64,000 nucleotides of DNA from Paratinospora sagittata (taxonomy: Eukaryota > Streptophyta > Magnoliopsida > Ranunculales > Menispermaceae), in the NCBI GenBank assembly GCA_035771175.1, contig CM069608.1:7580519-7644518 (forward strand). Direction: 5' to 3'. Positions 48,601 to 61,229 of this stretch are shown one piece after another; within the stretch, counting starts at the first letter, position 1; the number at the start of each line of letters is the position of its first letter. Made by a program: the position numbers and the translations under genes. The notes under the pieces were generated by a model. The model was not told the origin of the DNA. It searched no databases and saw only the letters and a list, made by a program, of their open reading frames with translations.

Positions 48601-51600
48601 TATCATATCCGTTCTTGCTTTTTTTTTTCTTTATTTAGAAGTAACCAGAGAAGAGTAAAAATAGATATTGAAGATCTAATGAGAAGTTCATATTACCCTT
48701 AGATTTATGTAATTTTCAATAATAACATTTAGTAGGACTACTTGAAGTAATAACCAATGCAGAAGGTCAAAAATATTTTCAACTTTCAAGAAGCACAAGA
48801 AATTAAATTTCATGCTTCACTTGATTTTATCAAGCTTTGAAGTGGATAACTACATTTTTACCAACATATATAGATATCCACTTTTACCAAGCTACAAGAA
48901 ATTCCAAACAGAGCAATCCATGAAGTATCTTCCAAAATTTCATCGAGAAGAACTTCAAAGATAAAGGATATTTCATGAGTTTCTTCAATGAAAATGTGGA
49001 TTGGAACTTGAGGACAAGTTCTGATCCAACAAGAGCAAACTGAATTATTCACTTTGATAGTAGCAAAGTTTACTCCTAGTTTTGACCCACCTATCTCCAA
49101 TTCAGCTGCATCAATTGTCCCCCAAAATAGGCCTCAATAGGACAGATTTGTAACATCAAATTTGGATGGGAAGTCATTGTTACAACTAAATGTGAACTTA
49201 TGCTTCCACATGCAAGGATCAAATTCAAATAGAAACTTTAATTTAATGTTAGGAAGATTTTTTTTTACAATATATGCTAAAGCAAGCATATATATATACT
49301 TACAAACATATTAAATGTAAAATGTAATAATCTAAACAAAGATTTATAGTTTATAATGTTTAACACACATTGAATGAGTAACAAACCATTTTATGGCTTC
49401 TATTCTTAACATAAATACAAGATTTATGGCTTGATTATAAATTTTATATTCCTTTCTTTTCTTTTTTTGAAACAAGAACTATTTTTAAATCTTACTTTGA
49501 ATTCCTTTAGTAATTTTTTGTTTTTTAATTATTATACATAAGATTGAACATGAATCTCATATATTTTTATTCTTTAAGAACATCTTCTAACAAAAAATTG
49601 AAGTTTGCATTGGCTTTTCTCTAACAATTTTGTATTTAAAAAATAACATTCAAAGGATTTTTTGAATCTTTCAATTTATTTCGATTTTTGACAATTTTTA
49701 TAAATTTTTTGCCAACATTCAAATGGTAATCCAAAGAATTAAATCTAAAAAATTGAAAAAATAACGAAAATTGGAAGAAGTTCATAGAGAACAAAAACTT
49801 ATTGAATGAAAAGAGCAGGGAGGGGACCAAAAATTTGTTATTTTATGTATATGCACCCAATTTGAATACCGTGAATGTAAGGTGTCCAAAGTGGGAAGCT
49901 ATGTAACAGGGTACTACCATAGTAACATGGGGTTTCTCTTGAAGAGATACAATGCCTACAAGGAAATTTAGGATGACATCACTAAAAGGTTAGGGAAAAA
50001 GTCAGGTAGAATGAAAGATTAGATGCTTATGAGAAAGGGAGGTTCTTTCTTTTCTTTTTTCTTTTTTGCATGAGATGATTCACAAAATTTTCCCATTTGA
50101 CTTTATGACCCCTATTTTTCATGCTTCTAGAGGTCAAAGGTTCCCAAGTTCATAAAGAAGATGACAGAGAAATTTCTTGGCAATGATTGTGGAGCAAATC
50201 ATGAACAGTTATAAATATCGTCAGGTTAATTGGGACATAGGAATTACAAATAAATCCAGCTGGCAAATATCTGGAAAGGACCCACAAATTCTATGAAGAA
50301 GAAGGATTTTTTTTCTGACTGCGCAGCAGCACTCATAGTTTTATAAATCATATGAGGCTTATGCCTTGAGGCTATCAAAAACTGCCTTAAAGCTCGGGCC
50401 TCAATGACACCGTAAAACGCTCAACCTTAGCCCTTTCATTTGTATATTTTGTTTTAGAAACATATCAGCCAATATTAGAATAAATGTATTAGTTCTTTTA
50501 CTTTCTCAAAGTTCTAATCTCAGTTTGTTTAGGAGAGATCCAAGGAACTCCAAACCTAGGCTTTTTGTATTGAAGATTACATGCACATAACTTGGTGAAC
50601 TAATACTATTTTTTTTTTTTGTGTGTTTATTGCAAAGAGTCTCATCAAATACAACCAAAATGCTGAAAACTTAAAATGTTACGTGAGATGGAAAGAAATA
50701 TGAAGTGGTAATTTGACACGTTTTCACAAGGATGACTGCAGACAAGAAGGCATTTATAAAATGATCTTATCAATGTTTATACAAATGGTGAAGGAGCAGC
50801 ACGACGCAATGTAGCCTTTCTTCCCCTTTTTTTGGCCTCATGTGAGAGTTGATGATGTTCAAAGAATGCAACTATCTTCTGTTATTTGAGTCTCAACTTG
50901 GTTTCCAGCTGTAGGCACTGTTTTCTATAGTCATAAGCACCCTTTTTTTTCATTAGTGGACTCTTAAGTGACATAACTGTTACCATTCACCAGCCTATAA
51001 GATTACATTGATCCAGGTTGAACAAAGCTACTACTAGGAGACATATTTCTTCCCAAGTTCTTATTCCATCAGCTTAGGCCAGTAATGAAATTGTCAAATG
51101 AGATTTTGAAGGATATTTAAGGTTGAATGAATAAAAGCTTGGAGTCAATGCATTAGTTACAACTCGAGAGAATGAAATCAATAAACTCAACTTTTGAAAT
51201 GTTATGGTGTTGGGTATACACTTATACTAAGCAAGTCATTGAGGAAGCATAATCTAAAATTGAAGAGAAATTTATCTGTTATATAGGCCTTGATGGTGAG
51301 AATTTGAAGTCATCTCAATGGGTGCCCCTGGGGAATTCATAAGTCACCAGTCATGGTCATCCATGTTTGGGTTACTCCAATTGGCACAAGCACCTAGGAA
51401 GGTTGCAGAATAAGGTAGTTATATATTTTAAGCGTCCAAACCAACAAAAGTAACGTCAAATTCCCAGAAGGCTTGGTGCACAACAAAACTCAATCAATTC
51501 TTGCACACCTGTCCTAAATGAAAGAGAGAGTTGCTACTTAATTTAAACATACTCTACGCATGTGGCATGCAGAGAAAATTTAATAATTCTTTAGCATTTC

Positions 51601-52256
51601 AAATTTTGAGTGACTTTTCATAATTTTTCTTGGGCCTTTTGAAATTTTCGACCCAGTTAATACGTCAAATTAATGAAACTTAACTGCACTCAAAAAAGAT
51701 GAACAATTCAAAATCATCACGCACACACAGTTATTCTAGAGCAGCTGACAAGTCAAGTGAAAAACAGAGTGCTCTCAAAAGACAATTACCTCTTCAACTT
51801 TCAGCTTCCCGACAACAACTTTGTCCTTTGTCTCAGAAAATCCCTTCCTTAGCAAGGTGCTAGTTGAAGCCGCAGCAGAAATAAGGCGTTCCTGAACAGA
51901 ATCTCTGGACCCAGGCTTTAGTGAAGCCTGCTGAATAAGGGACCAACGACTCTTCACCAACGACCCAACCGTTTCTGCCACGCCGGCCACATTTCCTTTC
52001 GCATCCTTCGCAACATCTCCTACAAAAGTTCCAGCTGATTGCCCAGCTTCTTTAAGTTTGACCCCTGCATTGACATTGTTCATGTACTAAGGAAAAATAA
52101 CCAGGCAAACAAGAAGGAAAATAAAATAAAATAAAATAAAATAAAACCCACAAACAAAAGCAAATGTATCAATGTGCAAAGCTTTAATAGCTTACCAGAA
52201 GTTGAAAAGAAGTTACTTGCCTTCTCTTGCCACTGTGGAGACACAGCAGAAGGCAT
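42656..52256 (-). CDS. RhoGAP-domain protein (Arabidopsis At5g61530 type)
   Basis: Nine exons on the minus strand (52256-52196, 52064-51790, 47210-47148, 47069-47051, 44555-44457, 44276-44199, 44099-43855, 43353-43191, 42801-42656) join with correct phases to 382 residues. The product aligns end to end with my recollection of At5g61530, from MPSAVSPQWQEKA to the final TVWR. Residues 21-133 form an Ala/Lys-rich N-terminal part (VKLKEAGQSAGTFVG, VAKKTAQRSK). The RhoGAP domain runs about 140-300 with VFGIPIEV, LVKCADSLIL, LPEGVNPLDVA, YLASLPEPLTTF and LEFVTALLLRVSQKS, then MDARSLAMEIAPLIIW. RhoGAPs accelerate GTP hydrolysis by Rho/ROP GTPases. The arginine-finger position carries Lys181 (LFKSEGDRK), so activity is doubtful. 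Exon 4 is only 19 nt, and intron 2 is 4.6 kb. The gene converges on the MYB gene, with 743 bp between stop codons. Confidence 0.9.
43505..43625 (-). mobile_element. Au-like SINE remnant in a RhoGAP intron
   Basis: On the minus strand the order is GTTGCTCCATTGTGACTTGG, GGTCAT, B-box-like GTTCGAATCT, AGAAACAGCTTCTCTG, GTGCACATCAACCCTTCCCC. This is the Au SINE layout in a diverged form, and its 3' end is degraded. It lies in intron 7 of the RhoGAP gene and is independent of the Au copy near 17.5 kb. Confidence 0.65.
44556..47050 (-). other. Intron 4 of the RhoGAP gene (2.5 kb), with a repeat-like stretch
   Basis: The interval has no exon-like sequence. The part at about 46300-46860 has recurrent CTCTACTT, GTAGAG and CAACCTCTA words in both orientations, as in a decayed foldback element, but no ends were identified. 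The rest is AT-rich. Confidence 0.4.
47211..51789 (-). other. Intron 2 of the RhoGAP gene (4.6 kb)
   Basis: The interval is bounded by the donor GAG|GTAATT (51790/51789) and the acceptor TTTCAG|GTGGC (47211/47210). It contains A/T-rich sequence, a short C-run near 48327 and no recognised gene, RNA or mobile-element ends. Frames such as 48858-49100 show no family signature. Confidence 0.5.
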
Positions 52257-53230
52257 GGAAACAGTTCAATGATGAACAAACCCCAATTACAAGCAATAAA
52301 ACCTACCTACACATGAAAAACAAAAGACATATCAATATTAAAGCTTGAAACCCTTAAAGCCAAAAGAAAATTTTAAATTGAAATTAATAATCACATAAGA
52401 AACTCTAATTAAAGCTGTAATATATTTTTCTTTATTTCCTAAATTAATCCAAAACCCTTATCAAAAGATGATCAAATGATCGACACCTTTCGGCTCCTAT
52501 TTATTTCATAAATTATCAAACCCAGACGTTTCTGATTCAATCTAAGCTGTTGATTCCAAATATTTTTTCATTACATATATAATAATAATAATTAAAATTC
52601 AATAACTATCAAATTCGAGCTTTTCTTTAATCTTGTAGTAGAAACGAACGCTCAATCCTCAAGATCATTTAAAAAAAAAAAAAAAAAGAGGATTTCTTCC
52701 AGAATCAAACATCCAGTTTTCACAAAAGATGAAAAAAAAATCACAAATTTTCATCCATTTAATAAAAAAAATCACAAGAGATGAAACAGAGAGATCGTTT
52801 TCAGAAACGAAAAGTAAAAACAAGAGCTTCTTCAAATCAACACATACTAATTTCCATCAACAAAACCTAATAGTATTGCAGGATCCCTCCTCGATCATCA
52901 AACGACAAAAACAAAAAAAACAAAAAGCATGAAACATCAAAAACCCTAATTTCCATCAAAGATTGGCTTTTTCAACCTTTTTTATTAAAAATTTAATCTC
53001 TCAACAGCATAGATTGGAAACGAGAGGAACAGCTGAGAAGAAGAAGAAGAAGAGCTTTTCTAAGTTGGAAGTTCAAAGTTCGAACAAACGGTAGAAAACG
53101 ATAGTCGGGAATTTTTTTTATTTATTTATTTATCTCAGATATTTTCCAATAAAAAGAAGCCACGTGGTGGGCTCTGGGATTGCTTCAACGAGCTTTGTTG
53201 GCGGGTCTGTGGATTAGACACGTGTAATAT
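52257..53230 (-). promoter_or_regulatory. 5' leader and promoter of the RhoGAP gene
   Basis: Upstream of the ATG an acceptor-like TGTGTAG|GTAGG near 52311 suggests a leader intron. The GAA-repeat at about 53036-53052 (CTT repeats on the sense strand) probably lies in the first leader exon. Two CACGTG G-boxes, at 53161-53166 and 53219-53224, lie just beyond, a plausible proximal promoter. Start site and leader splicing are inferred. Confidence 0.45.
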
Positions 53231-53504
53231 TCCTGGATGGGATTTGGAATAAGTACGAAAGCAAGGTACTTCCGCGGTTGTTTGGATTCAGTGATTAAGT
53301 TATTCGGAACAAAGATGCTGTAAAACTGTGATATTTTTGTCCCTTGGCTAACCGGTTAGGTTTAAGTTTTGTGATTTAGAAGGGAGCCCTGACGCAATTG
53401 GACATATTACCTTTAACATCTTCTTTGAATTAACACTATCATATATAGCGTTAAGTTTTAAAATCTAACATGTTTGATGTTTCATTTTTTATTTTTATTT
53501 TTTT

Positions 53505-53630
53505 TTTAGACAGCGGTATCCCAGCTCGACACCTACCACGCATTAATTTGAATAAAATCGAACTTCAGACCTCTGCCTTAGTCAAAATCTTACGCCCTCC
53601 TCCCGAACCAACCAGCCAATGCCCTGTTTC
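53505..53630 (-). mobile_element. Possible tRNA-derived SINE
   Basis: On the minus strand TTGGCTGGTTGG (A-box-like, near 53615) is followed about 45 bp later by GAAGTTCGATTTT (B-box-like, near 53565). The element ends in an A-run at about 53500-53508. The pattern fits a short SINE, but the body is brief and no target duplication was found. Confidence 0.4.
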
Positions 53631-54508
53631 ATCTTATTCTCAATGTGTATTGAACTTATTCTCAATTTGTATTGAACTTAATTTGTAGCAAGTGTAATTA
53701 ATAAAATGTATATATGTTTTATTTTTTGCTAATTTAGATTTCAAAGCTAAGCATAGTTTTATACCTTTGTTAAAGTTTTTTTATTATATTTTAATTAATA
53801 GTAGTTAGTACATTAATTAAATATAATAAACTTAAATATTTGTGTAAATTTTTATAGTCATAATAGAAATAAGTATCTTTTGAGAAAAATGTAGACGTGT
53901 TTTAATAAGATCTAGCAGAAATATAAAGATGTCTCTTTCATTTAAAAATCGTGTAATGTTAAGTATGAGACATAAAAAGCTAGAATATATACCAAAAATA
54001 AAATAGTACATATATTTTTTTGTTCTTTTTTGTTGATTAATTTAGACTATAATTTGATAGGTGATTTAAGTATTATCTAATTAACAACATCTTATAATAT
54101 ATGCTCATTAAGAACATAAAATGAGCATATCTTGATAATATGATAATATTGTATTTATTATAAAATGAGCACAAATTCATAAATTGGTTTTTTCTATCAA
54201 ACTAATCCATATGTATAAGATTTAATAAGTTTAACTTAGCAATCAAAGGTATTGAAATAACGGCAATAGCATAAATCATTTTACTACTTAAACGTGAAGT
54301 AATAGAATCGACCATATAAAAGAGCAAGAAAATTATAAGCATTAATCAAAATAGTAAAATTAAATAAAATATAGTGAGGTAATTAATGAGTCTATGGAGG
54401 ATAAAAAAATAAATAAAATAAAGATAAAATATTAAACTTCTTCCAATTGTGAATGTGATCTTATCAATTGATATAAGCTTATCATCTCATAAGTAATTAT
54501 CAATTCTT

Positions 54509-55560
54509 TTAAGGTTATTTTGTCATCTCGTGATAGAGACAATGTATTTGATCTATACCCTCAAGCAACATGTCAAAAAATATAAAGGTCTAACCATTCA
54601 CAATATTTAAGATGATGTATCATATAAAAAAACCATTATCTAACATAAAAAAAACTATTTGCAAGAAGGATGAATCTTTTTAATTATTGTTATATTTTTT
54701 TTTCTATTGCATATATATATGATTTGTTTCTAAGGCATGAGGAATATCATATACTTTATTTTCATGCATTAATTATCAATTCTTTTACGGTTATTTGGTC
54801 ATCTCATGATGGAGACAATGTTTGACTTATACCCTCAAGCAACATCTCAAAAAATGTAAAGGTCTCAACTATTCACAATATTTGTGTTGTGGAAGGAAAG
54901 AGGCCAAGATTTGTGGAGATCGTTTCCTATGGTGAGTTGATTTGATTAATCACGATTACAGTATTTCCTATTTTATGAGATATCACAATTATAATAGATT
55001 TCTACTTAGGGATTTTTCCTAATTGAGAATTACCAATTTGGTTATTCCATTGTATCTATATATATTGTACTTGTGATCTCATTCACATAATGAAATAAGA
55101 AAATATCTCCCTTTTGTCTCGTAAAAGTAGGCTTAACGTCGAACCACGTAATTTCTTTGTGTTTATTTTATATTTTATTTTTCTTCATGAGAGCAGTTTT
55201 ATTCAGGAGATCTCCTGTTTAAACCTCTTCGCAAGCATATCTGCTTGTTCATCTCATTTATTAATCATATATTTCTTTTTCATTATAAATTAAGCTTCGC
55301 GTGTCATCATGCACGTGAGAGAGAATGTTAATAGCTATCTACTCTTTTTTAATAGACACAGTCAGGCCTTTGTCTAACAGATATAGATTTTAGGTCATGT
55401 AATTTTTAACAATTGAGATGATAATAAAACCAATCAACTAACATATAAAAAATAAAAAAAAATTGCAAGAAGGATGAATGTCTTTATTTTTTCAATTGCA
55501 TATATGATTTGTTTCTAAGACATGAGGAATATCATAATACTTTATTTTCATGCATTGATT
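54509..55560. repeat. Local direct duplication (~54509-54770 and ~54778-55560), second copy split by an LTR
   Basis: Both copies start with TCAATTCTTTTA-like sequence, share CCCTCAAGCAACAT and ATTCACAATATTT, and later GCAAGAAGGATGAAT and a shared end reading TTTTCATGCATT. In the second copy a ~527-bp insertion separates the ATTCACAATATTT segment from the continuation. Removing it restores co-linearity with the first copy. Copies differ by about one base in ten, so the duplication is not recent. Confidence 0.8.
54885..55411 (+). mobile_element. Solo LTR, copia-like
   Basis: The insertion in the second duplication copy begins TGTTGTGGAAGG and ends TTTTTAACA, the TG...CA ends of LTR elements. 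It has a TATATATATT promoter-like sequence near 55057. No internal retrotransposon sequence is present, so it is a solo LTR left by recombination. The 5-bp flanks (ATTTG and ATTGA) are not identical but are consistent with a mutated target duplication. The uninterrupted first duplication copy independently supports both borders. Confidence 0.65.
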
Positions 55561-58500
55561 TTTTTGAGATTGTTGCTATTAAGCCGTTCATGTCATATGG
55601 TATAGAACGATGGACAATTAAAAACCAACATGTTAATAAACTAAGCGGGGTAAAAATATGAATGCTAAAACCCAACATGGTGCAACATAGATGGTCAGAG
55701 GTCTGTGCTAAAGGTGGTTGAGGGATGGAGGTCTCATAATCGAAATTCGTGCCCACCTTAGCCGAGTCTACCTGAAAAAAATAGCCTAATGCCCTTGCAG
55801 TGTTCGAATGCAGATTAGTCTCGCCTGAAGGGAGTGAATACCACATGGGAAACAAAAAAAAAAATACAAACGCTAAAATGGATATGTGAGCATATTAATG
55901 GTAAAAGTAGTAGCACCAATTAGAGATAAAATGAAAGATAACCGACTAAAATGATTTGAGCTCCCCAAGAGAGAGATGTGGACCCCCATAGTGGGACGGT
56001 CCCAAGGGAAGGGTCGTCCCATTGGGGGTCAGCCCCTTGAGGGGACGGGGCCATCCTATAAATAAGGACAGCCCCCACAGTTCAAACCACTGAACTTTCT
56101 CTCTCTTCTCGTTCTCCTTTGACATTTTGCGATATCTTGAGTCCCTGCACACTTCAAGAAGTTGGAAGAAAGCGATACGCCACTACAAGTGTGTAAGGCA
56201 GGGAATGAAGGCTAGATTTGCATTTCTTACCTGTTTAATATTGAATTACATAGCATCATGCATCATATCTGTTACCATGTTTTACTTTATTCATGAGGCT
56301 ATCTATTAAAAATGATGTATTATTGGGTGCAATACTGGCTCGAAAATGATCTATTATTGGGTCAATACTGGCCCGGAATAGTGACGTTGTCACTGCATTT
56401 GTTATTGGGTGCCATGCCATTACGCTAGACCATGATTAGCGCTGGAACTCGTTAAACCTCTCAGTTGCTGGATATATTGCTTGTCACGATGCCCCCGACA
56501 TAGGCTGACGTCATGACCGGCACAATGTATTATACATTGTACATACTCATATACAGTATACAATACACTGTCAGCCTCATCAAACATTCACAATACTTTC
56601 CAAAATTTTTCGAAATTTTGACAGCATCTCCCCATAAAATGGACATTTCACATTTTTTCGTGATATACCACAAATTAAATCAAAGATATATATATAAATA
56701 ATCATCACAGTCATTCCATTCATTCCACAAATCAAATTCTCACTTGATAATTATATGCGATCATCTCATTTCAACATCACAAGCATTGTCTAACCCAAAA
56801 TATCAAATCAAAATCCATATTTTCTTACTACCCATCTATGTGATAATATAGATATGTAGGATGTGATATATATTTATTTGAAAATAAAGAAAATATAATT
56901 TATTTCCTTCGCATACACGTACATTAACAAAATAAGACACGTATCTACTCTCGTGCTTTTCCTTTTAACTATGTACCTGAAATATTGAAGGAAATAGAGT
57001 GAGCAATCAACAGCTCAGTGAATATATTTCTTGATATGACAATTATATGCATTTAAGAAAATATGACATTTAAAATCATTTCAAACCATTATTAAACACA
57101 TCCATCATTCAACGAATATATTATACATGTCAACAACATAAATTTCATGAGTTTTTAAGAAAACAATGCATCTTTTTCCACGAAATCCACAATCTCCCTC
57201 CTTCAAGGCAAGAGAGGGGGTCTAACCCTTGTATGACCGTTACAAGGTAGCCACAACCTCTCATTACCCAATTCACAGTCATTTCAAGGATCTCCAATCC
57301 TTGTTAGGACAGACCTACTGACAATGAGGTTACGCACAACACTCATACGGATCTAATTCCTAACGAAATGACAACATATGCGATCTGCCTTCACACGTCT
57401 CGCATACTCCAAATGCCAAAATCATTTTGAATGATCAATAAAATACAATGCATGTACGTATATAACATGTTTACAATTAAACATTTCATATAAATAAAAT
57501 GTCATACAAGAACCAAAATCAAGAAAATATACTCACAGTAGAACACTTTCCAACTTAAACCCAATCATCGTCGCTTTCGAGTCCAGCTCCAATTTAAATC
57601 CAACTAATTCAACCTGTCACAACCACTCCATAATTCAATTTCATTGATTCATATCTATTTATATATTTAAGTTTTCAACTCACTTCAAATCACCAATAAT
57701 AATGATCAACCTTAAAATTATTATACACATTCAGTAACTTGAAATTCCAACTCAATTTAGGACTTATAAGCAGTTGAAGAAACTACTATCTCGTTTATGT
57801 GGTCAATCTAGATATTTTCACAAGAAATAACAGTGAAAATAGATTTCCAATTCATATTTTCACTAATTTTCAGTTTTATTTTTCTCTTGGAACATATATC
57901 CATTTTATTAAAAATATAGAACATTCCTAAAATTATTCTGTCCACACCGACACGTGTAAAATCCGTCATACTACCATTCTACTACCTTCAACAGGTATTT
58001 TATTGAGGTTTTACACGTTCGCGAAGGCATCCAAAGTCAATTTTACTCACAAAAATTATATATTTAGCTACTAAAAATATCAAAGCATATCCAAAAATCA
58101 CAATCTTAGTATCGAAACGTCCGGAATTCAATTCTCTATGATTCTATGATCTCAAACCAGAGTTTCATTGGATTCTAATTCTATTTTATTCACTGGATAT
58201 GATCATAGTACTATTCACGTCAATTGTTCATGTCGTCACTATTCATTGGAAACATGTAAATTTTTACTAAAATTGTCAAACGGTCTCCAAAAATTATGAA
58301 CTTAGCATCGATGGACTCGTAACAGTGCATTCTATCATTCTATAGCCTTAAACTGGAGTTTCATCGAGTTTTAAATGATTCAAATGGTCTCTAATCTAAA
58401 CTCTAAATTTCAATAAACTTCCAACGGCTATAAAAATTCCAAATGAACGCATAATTGAAATCGAACCACATATTCGGGGCTCATACAGTCTAGGGAGTGT

Positions 58501-59742
58501 TTTTCTACCTTTCGAACAAATTTTCATCCAAGTTGGGTAAAAACCCCAATTTTAAAAACACTGTAAAACGACTCTCATATCTAAAATTACTCCGCTAGAA
58601 TCGTTACATCTAGCTTAGATATTAATTTCACGAAGAAATAGAGTGAAAATCACTTACCGCAATCCCCGATTTCGCGCGAATCCCACCTTTCTTCCTTCCG
58701 TTCTTCTTCTCCTTCTCTCGTTCTCTCTTCCTGCAACTTCTTTCTTTCTCTTTTTTTTTTTACACGTTGGAGAGAGAGAAATTAGAAATGAAATGAGTTC
58801 TTTCTTTATTTATGTATTCCTCATGCTCAATAGTTAACCAACTCACCCCATAAATTAATCAATTTAATTCAACTCAATTCACATATGTTAACCAACCCAT
58901 TCAACTAATAAAACTTGTATTATTCATTTAATCATTTGATTTATTTGTTCATACTCCTTAAATATAGCATGTATGTTTATACAAGCGTATATTTGACTTC
59001 TACGTATAAAATATGTGTATTATACATTTTGATATACGCGTACTTCAACGTATGTATTTAAGTAAAACTACGGGGTGTTACATTACTGATGCCTTGGATC
59101 ACAAGTTTCGAGTGCATGGTGTCTGGCTTGTGATGTCGTGTGACTAAGATGCATTCATATCATTGCTTGATTGTATTGTTGTGGCATAACTGTTTGATGA
59201 TTGTTATTCTGTGTTATTTATTATGCATGTAAGATTTGTTAACCCTAATTGATCTCACTGAGCTATTGAGCTGACCCTCTTGCTAATCTTTCCAGGGAAT
59301 TAAGATGGGTTCAAATGGACTTATGCTGGGGATTTTGACCAAACCCGGTCTATGTAGGGACTTTTGTGTATATACTTTCTCCGGGTCCCGTTAGACCGGT
59401 CTGATGGTGGTGGTGGTGGTTTAAGGCTTCTAGATGCCTCACTTTGATTACTCCTCTTTTGTTGTTTTGGTACTGTTGTAGGGGTTCGCCCTTGTTACCT
59501 TTTGACAACTTTTTGGTATCATGAATGTAATAATTAACAAACTTTATATGTTTAATATAATTGCATTTTCCTTAATACAATGGGTCGGCCCCTTTGTTGT
59601 TTTCTTAGGCAAAACCCCTTCCATAATTTTCTATAAATAGAAATGAAGAAGAGAATTTTCTTCACTCACCTTCCTCACCTCTCTTGTATTTTTTCCTTCT
59701 TAGCTATTTTCTATCTGAGTTCTATATTCAAACAACAACTCG
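55561..59742. other. Repeat-derived DNA with LTR-like promoter segments and a probable nested insertion
   Basis: TATAAATA at 56057-56064 and at 59632-59639 is followed by CT-rich leader-like sequence in both places. The segments around 55960-56500 and 59080-59660 look like pieces of LTR-type elements. Between them a long AT-rich block ends at 59064-59074 with GGGGTGTTACA, the complement of the TGTAACACCCC start seen in many plant repeats. That suggests an insertion of roughly 2.5 kb on the minus strand, with its other end somewhere near 56.5 kb. A GTG-repeat lies at 59407-59420. No host gene is recognised. Confidence 0.45.
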
Positions 59743-60945
59743 ATGGAGCAAAGATCCAAGAAGAACGTTAAAGGGGAAAGTTCTTAGCCTCATCGCTTCA
59801 GATCTTTCCCTTCAATTCCAATTTAGACGGGAAGACTGGTAGTTTTACCTGATGCATACTACCCTATGCTCCATGACAAACTTGCAGTCTTAGGTTGGAC
59901 ACCAGTCATCAATATGGAAAGGTGCATTTTTTGGTTTTCTGTTATCTCATGTTACCAAAATTTGATTGTCACAAACCAAGATACTTTCACCAGCACCACA
60001 AAGGTGAGTGGTGTTGACATCACCCTTACATCTGCAATATTGTCCGAAGTTTTAGAAATTCCTGAGAGGGAACCACTTTGTGATATTTACACGACCAAAG
60101 GCAGGTTAAGTGATGTTTCAAACTCTCGACACATGTTTAGGTGTCTTACTTCTCAGACTGAGTACATGGTTACTAGGATGAAGATCAGTGACATTAAAGA
60201 GCGGTATAATCCTCTCATACAAGTGATCATGTCAAACATTTTGCCCCAACTTGGAAAAAGATCTACTACCACACACCCTCAATGTTTTTTGGCATACTGT
60301 TTGATAAAGGAAATTCATGTGAATCTCCCTTATATCATTTTGCATCACATGACATACTGTACTCGGGAATGAAAATGTCTTCCATATGGAGCACTATTAA
60401 ATAAAGTGTTCCGTCGTTTCAGAGGTTTTCCTAGCCCAACCGAGATAACATCTCTCTTGTACGGTGACATCACTGTAAGTGTGGTAAACTCAAGTGGACC
60501 CAAGGGAAGTTGTGCAGTTAAAAGGCGAGGAAATAGGCCAACAGAGTGGGAGAATTTTTCTGACATAGAGGAAGACACTTCTCCAGAAGACCTTGAGGAT
60601 TTTGACTTGGATGTTTCCAATATTCCGGAAGATGAGACAGGCCCTCATACGAAAGAATACGTTTCTCCATCCACAACACAAGAAACCACTACCGGTAGCT
60701 AACAACAACTCGTGAATCAAATGCGACAAATGATACTGGCAACCGATGAGCGAATAAAGAAAGATATGGGAGACCAGTTTGAAGTACAAAATCGCAGCCT
60801 CAGAGAACATCAAAAGGCTATTGACTCACTGCTGAAGTGGCGTGAAAAATGTTATGCCGCACTACCACCGATCGCTCCTCCGGTTTTAGGTGAGAGACTT
60901 TGGACAATCGTCCCAACAGGCACAAGATTCGTCAGTGAATCTTAA
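59743..60945 (+). pseudogene. Retroelement-type gene (putative plant transposon protein domain) with four in-frame stops
   Basis: One reading frame from ATG 59743 to 60945 (401 codons) is broken only by TAG 59785, TAG 59824, TGA 60370 and TAA 60700. The middle part (MLHDKLAVLGWTP, VDITLTSAILSEVLEIP, HPQCFLAYCLIKEIHVNLPY, then KCLPYGALLNKVFRRF after the TGA) resembles the putative plant transposon protein domain found in gag-like proteins of plant retroelements. Downstream is an acidic segment (SDIEEDTSPEDLEDFD) and a Gln/Glu-rich, possibly coiled stretch (ERIKKDMGDQFEVQ). After about 60885 the better frame is shifted by one (SSQQAQDSSVNLNLNTG), suggesting one small indel. A TATAAATA lies 104 bp upstream of the ATG. 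It is a decayed element gene, not a host gene. Confidence 0.65.
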
Positions 60946-61229
60946 CCTCAACACTGGGGCCTCTTTGTTTCCTAACCCAGCATTTGCTGGGCAAGTTATG
61001 GAAACTCCTTTATTCTCTCCCGGCATAGAATATTCAGTATCTCAATTCTCAAGGTCGGTAACTACCACTGCCGACCTGGAGATCTCCAACGTTGACCTAG
61101 TTATTATGGCGAACAACATATCATCATGGTCGGTAGGACCGACCATGTCTCGAGCTGTGTGCTTTGCCGAGTAGATCCGTATTCTCTGTCCAAAACAGGT
61201 CAGTATATCCACCTGGTTTGCGTTATAAC
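60946..61229. other. Junction between the retroelement-type gene and the copia relic
   Basis: The plus-strand frame at 60890-61174 probably continues the upstream pseudogene after a frameshift. The boundary with the minus-strand copia relic lies at about 61200-61230, but no LTR end or target duplication is seen there. Confidence 0.4.

Noticed and set aside
47297..49100. Minus-strand frames (47297-47530, 48858-49100) as extra RhoGAP exons
   Set aside because: The exons at 51790 and 47210 already join in phase and match the family without a gap, so these frames have no place in the protein.
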